Assembly: GCF_900605015.1 (NCBI RefSeq)
Contig: NZ_LR027574.1
Span: 988,525 to 1,052,524, forward strand
Origin: Olsenella sp. Marseille-P4559
GTDB lineage: Bacteria > Actinomycetota > Coriobacteriia > Coriobacteriales > Atopobiaceae
Length of the DNA stretch: 64,000 bases
Reading direction: 5' to 3'
This document shows, piece by piece, positions 62,173-64,000 of the stretch. The number at the start of each line of letters is the position of its first letter. The stretch's first letter is position 1. Made by a program: the position numbers and the translations under genes. The notes under the pieces are model-generated. The model did not search any database. It had not been told where the DNA came from and worked only from the letters and a program-made list of their open reading frames with translations.

Positions 62173-63915
62173 ATGTACCTGAAGAAGACGCCGAGCAGGA
62201 GCGGCAGGGTGAGCCTGTCCGCCGTGCAGGGCTACCGCGACCCCGAGACCGGGCGCGTGAGGCAGCGCACCGTGGAGACCTTCGGCTACGTCGACGCGCT
62301 CGAGGCGGAGTTCGACGACCCGGTCGCGCACTTCGCCGAGGTCGTGGCGGCGATGGACGCCGAGAGGCTGGCGGCGGAGGGGCCGCAGACGATCACCGTC
62401 CACCCCCTGCAGAGGGTGGACAAGCGCAGGACCAACCGCATGGCGGCGGGCGACGCCGTGCCGATGGCGTACTACGGCGCCCTCGGGGTAGAGGCCGCCG
62501 TCAGGTCCAACATGCGGGGCAGGAGGACGGGCTTCGACGTGAACGCGCTGCTGAGGCTGCTGGTGATGGAGAGGCTGCTGGCGCCGGGCTCCAAGAGGGC
62601 GGCGTGGGAGAGCTCGGGCGGCCTTTTCTACCGAGGCGCCCTGTCCGAGTCCGACGTCTACCGCGGGCTCACGGAGATCGCCAGGATGTCGGGCGCCATA
62701 GTGTCGAAGGCGAACTCGTCCATCGCCGCCGCGGGCATACGCGACTTGAGCTGCGGCTACTACGACTGCACGAACTACTACTTCGAGAGCGACGGCGACG
62801 AGCCGCGCCGCAAGGGCGTCTCCAAGGAGCGCCGCCCCAACCCCATCGTGCAGATGGGGCTCATGCAGGACGCCAACGGCGTGCCGGTGGACTTCCGCAT
62901 ATTCCCCGGCAACGTGCACGACGGCGACACCCTGGTCGACGCGCTGCCCGAGGCCAGGAGGGCGGCGGGCATGGGCCGGGTGGTCACCGTGGCCGACAAG
63001 GGCATGAACTGCTCGAAGAACGTAATCGCCACCGTGGCGCGCGGCGACGGCTTCGTGTTCAGCCAGTCCATACGCGGCACCAAGGGCCGCAGGGAGCTTC
63101 GCGAGTGGGTCATATCGGACAGGGGCTACTCCCCCAGCGCAAACGGCACCTTCAAGATGAAGTCCCGGCAGGACACCAAGACCATAAGGGTCCCCAGGGA
63201 GGACTCCGCCGACGGGCGCGGGCACTCCGTCGAGGTGGACGTGCAGGTCGTGGCCTTCTGGTCGCGAAAGTACGCCGAGCGCGCCCGTCACGAGAGGGAG
63301 AGGGTGCTGGAGAAGTCGCGCCAGCTCGTCGCCAACCCGGGGAGGTGCACCCGCGCCACGCACCTGGGCGCCGCCAAGTACGTGCGCAACGTGGGGTTCG
63401 ACGCCGCCACCGGCGAGGTCGTCGAGTGCGCCAAGGCCCCGGAGCTCGACTACGCCGCCATCGAGGCCGACGCCGCCTGCGACGGCCACTGCTGCATAGT
63501 CACCTCGGAGACCGGCTGGGAGCCGGCGAGGGTGGTCGACACCTACCGCGAGCTGTGGAGGATCGAGGAGGCCTTCAAGGTCACGAAGTCGCACCTGGGG
63601 GCAAGGCCGGTGTACGTCTGGACGCCGGAGCACATCCAGGCCCACTTCCTCACCTGCTACCTGGCACTGGTCATAGAGCGGCTGATCGAGCACGCGCTGG
63701 GCAACCGCTACTCAGCGGGCGCGATACTGGAGGACATGAGGGCGCTGGAGTGCAGCTCGGTCGACGCGGAGTGGTGGCTCTTCGACCACCGCACCGACCT
63801 CACGGACGGGCTATTCGCGCTGATCGGCGAAGAGGCCCCCAGGAAGTTCATGCGCACCGGCGACATCAGGGGGCTTTTCAAGAAGGGGCGCGAGGTGCGC
63901 TGGAAGGCCCTGTAA
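62173..63915 (+). CDS. IS1634-family DDE transposase
   Basis: 580 residues from ATG at 62173 (MYLKKTPSRSGRVSLSAVQ); in-frame starts at 62113 and 62143 add up to 20 residues. SAVQGYRDPETGRVRQRTVETFGY is the usual IS1634 start. DDE residues: YYDCTNYYFES near 195, VADKGMNCSKN near 275 and YRELWRIEEAFKVTKS near 460, then the closing HFLTCYLALVIERL. Complete and apparently functional. Codon use is extremely GC-rich, so long false frames appear on the other strand. Confidence 0.93.
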   Translation: MYLKKTPSRSGRVSLSAVQGYRDPETGRVRQRTVETFGYVDALEAEFDDPVAHFAEVVAAMDAERLAAEGPQTITVHPLQRVDKRRTNRMAAGDAVPMAYYGALGVEAAVRSNMRGRRTGFDVNALLRLLVMERLLAPGSKRAAWESSGGLFYRGALSESDVYRGLTEIARMSGAIVSKANSSIAAAGIRDLSCGYYDCTNYYFESDGDEPRRKGVSKERRPNPIVQMGLMQDANGVPVDFRIFPGNVHDGDTLVDALPEARRAAGMGRVVTVADKGMNCSKNVIATVARGDGFVFSQSIRGTKGRRELREWVISDRGYSPSANGTFKMKSRQDTKTIRVPREDSADGRGHSVEVDVQVVAFWSRKYAERARHERERVLEKSRQLVANPGRCTRATHLGAAKYVRNVGFDAATGEVVECAKAPELDYAAIEADAACDGHCCIVTSETGWEPARVVDTYRELWRIEEAFKVTKSHLGARPVYVWTPEHIQAHFLTCYLALVIERLIEHALGNRYSAGAILEDMRALECSSVDAEWWLFDHRTDLTDGLFALIGEEAPRKFMRTGDIRGLFKKGREVRWKAL

Positions 63916-63940
63916 CACTACAGAAAATATACAAGTGAAA

Positions 63941-63982
63941 AAGAGGCCGTTTTCCCGGTAAGCACAGGTAAAACGGCCTCTT
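63941..63982 (+). terminator. Hairpin at the right end of the insertion sequence
   Basis: AAGAGGCCGTTTT at 63941-63953 pairs perfectly with AAAACGGCCTCTT at 63970-63982. It ends the transposase transcript and would block inward read-through from flanking genes. Confidence 0.75.
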
Positions 63983-64000
63983 CAACTGCAAAAGTCAGGA

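Larger units (their letters stand above)
62022..63995 (+). mobile_element. IS1634-family insertion sequence
   Basis: Contains one transposase gene, a terminal hairpin, and a matching inverted 11-mer TTTTGCAGTTG at 62024-62034 and CAACTGCAAAA at 63983-63993 that probably marks the ends. No clear target duplication is visible (left flank CTCCGTAG, right flank GTCAGGA), and the window ends five bases on, so exact ends are provisional. Left end is AT-rich (62076-62110), unlike the GC-rich gene. Confidence 0.7.

Noticed and set aside
62092..63693. 533-codon minus-strand frame opposite the transposase
   Set aside because: Pro/Arg/Val/Gly-rich shadow of the extremely GC-rich transposase gene, with no recognisable domain.
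1..64000. tRNA or rRNA genes
   Set aside because: I looked in the intergenic gaps for cloverleaf-like segments and conserved rRNA sequence and saw none, though a tool search would be more sensitive.

Overview
The window is about 64 kb of high-GC DNA with dense genes, frequent GTG and TTG starts, four-base stop/start overlaps and GGAGG-type ribosome binding sites. The gene content (argCJBD, a GntR-controlled sugar-amine cluster, many PTS parts, MacB/FtsX exporters, a Dps-type ferritin, an IS1634-type element) suggests a fermentative gut or oral actinobacterium of the class Coriobacteriia (Olsenella/Collinsella/Atopobium-like). That placement is inference from gene style and content, because no rRNA gene is present.

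Layout. 1-1.6 kb: the start of a metallophosphoesterase gene, then a solitary Vsr mismatch endonuclease coupled to a zinc-phospholipase-like gene. 1.9-3.2 kb: an MFS exporter. 3.4-3.6 kb: a striking palindromic repeat locus. 3.7-8.4 kb: the arginine operon argC-argJ-argB-argD (minus strand) with a probable ArgR-type operator. 8.5-11.6 kb: a three-module glycosyltransferase. 11.7-18.0 kb: a minus-strand run of DJ-1/PfpI protein, Y-family polymerase, a small polymerase-associated protein, an ABC ATPase and a coiled-coil FtsX permease. 18.1-20.1 kb: a lone PTS EIIA and a glycerate kinase. 20.2-29.4 kb: one long minus-strand run of PTS EIIB (frameshifted), EIIC, class II aldolase, acyl-CoA ligase, CoA-transferase, 3-hydroxyacyl-CoA dehydrogenase, thiolase (frameshifted) and iron alcohol dehydrogenase. 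It looks like sugar uptake joined to C4 acyl-CoA fermentation. 29.7-31.6 kb: a small membrane protein and a PfkB-like protein lacking the catalytic GAGD motif. 31.7-39.7 kb: a fused MacB-type ABC transporter, Mrp, two FAD flavoproteins, GtrA and an orphan PTS EIIB.

39.8-51.4 kb is the most interesting region. An 11.4 kb block is flanked by direct repeats of the 3' end of uvrB (about 174 bp). Inside it is a cluster resembling, and larger than, the frl (fructoselysine) pathway: GntR/UTRA regulator, YfcC-family carrier, two amidohydrolase-fold proteins with degenerate metal-binding motifs, two FrlC-like epimerases, one FrlB-like SIS deglycase, two FrlD-like PfkB kinases and a YjbQ protein. A perfect GntR-type palindrome sits between the -35 and -10 of the carrier promoter. 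I infer a mobile or recombination-acquired catabolic island for Amadori-type or related amino-sugar adducts.

51.2-61.6 kb: the housekeeping set uvrB (with a LexA/SOS box), lytic transglycosylase, coaE, a zinc-ribbon membrane protein, a polar amino acid ABC importer, dps and rpsA. The dps-rpsA intergenic region holds a second copy of the palindromic repeat architecture seen at 3.4 kb. 61.9-64.0 kb: a truncated membrane-gene remnant and an IS1634-family insertion sequence that reaches almost to the window end.

Two genes (thiolase and PTS EIIB) carry the same type of lesion, a one-base loss in a G/C run, so sequencing error must be excluded before calling them pseudogenes. No tRNA, rRNA, CRISPR array or integrase gene was seen.
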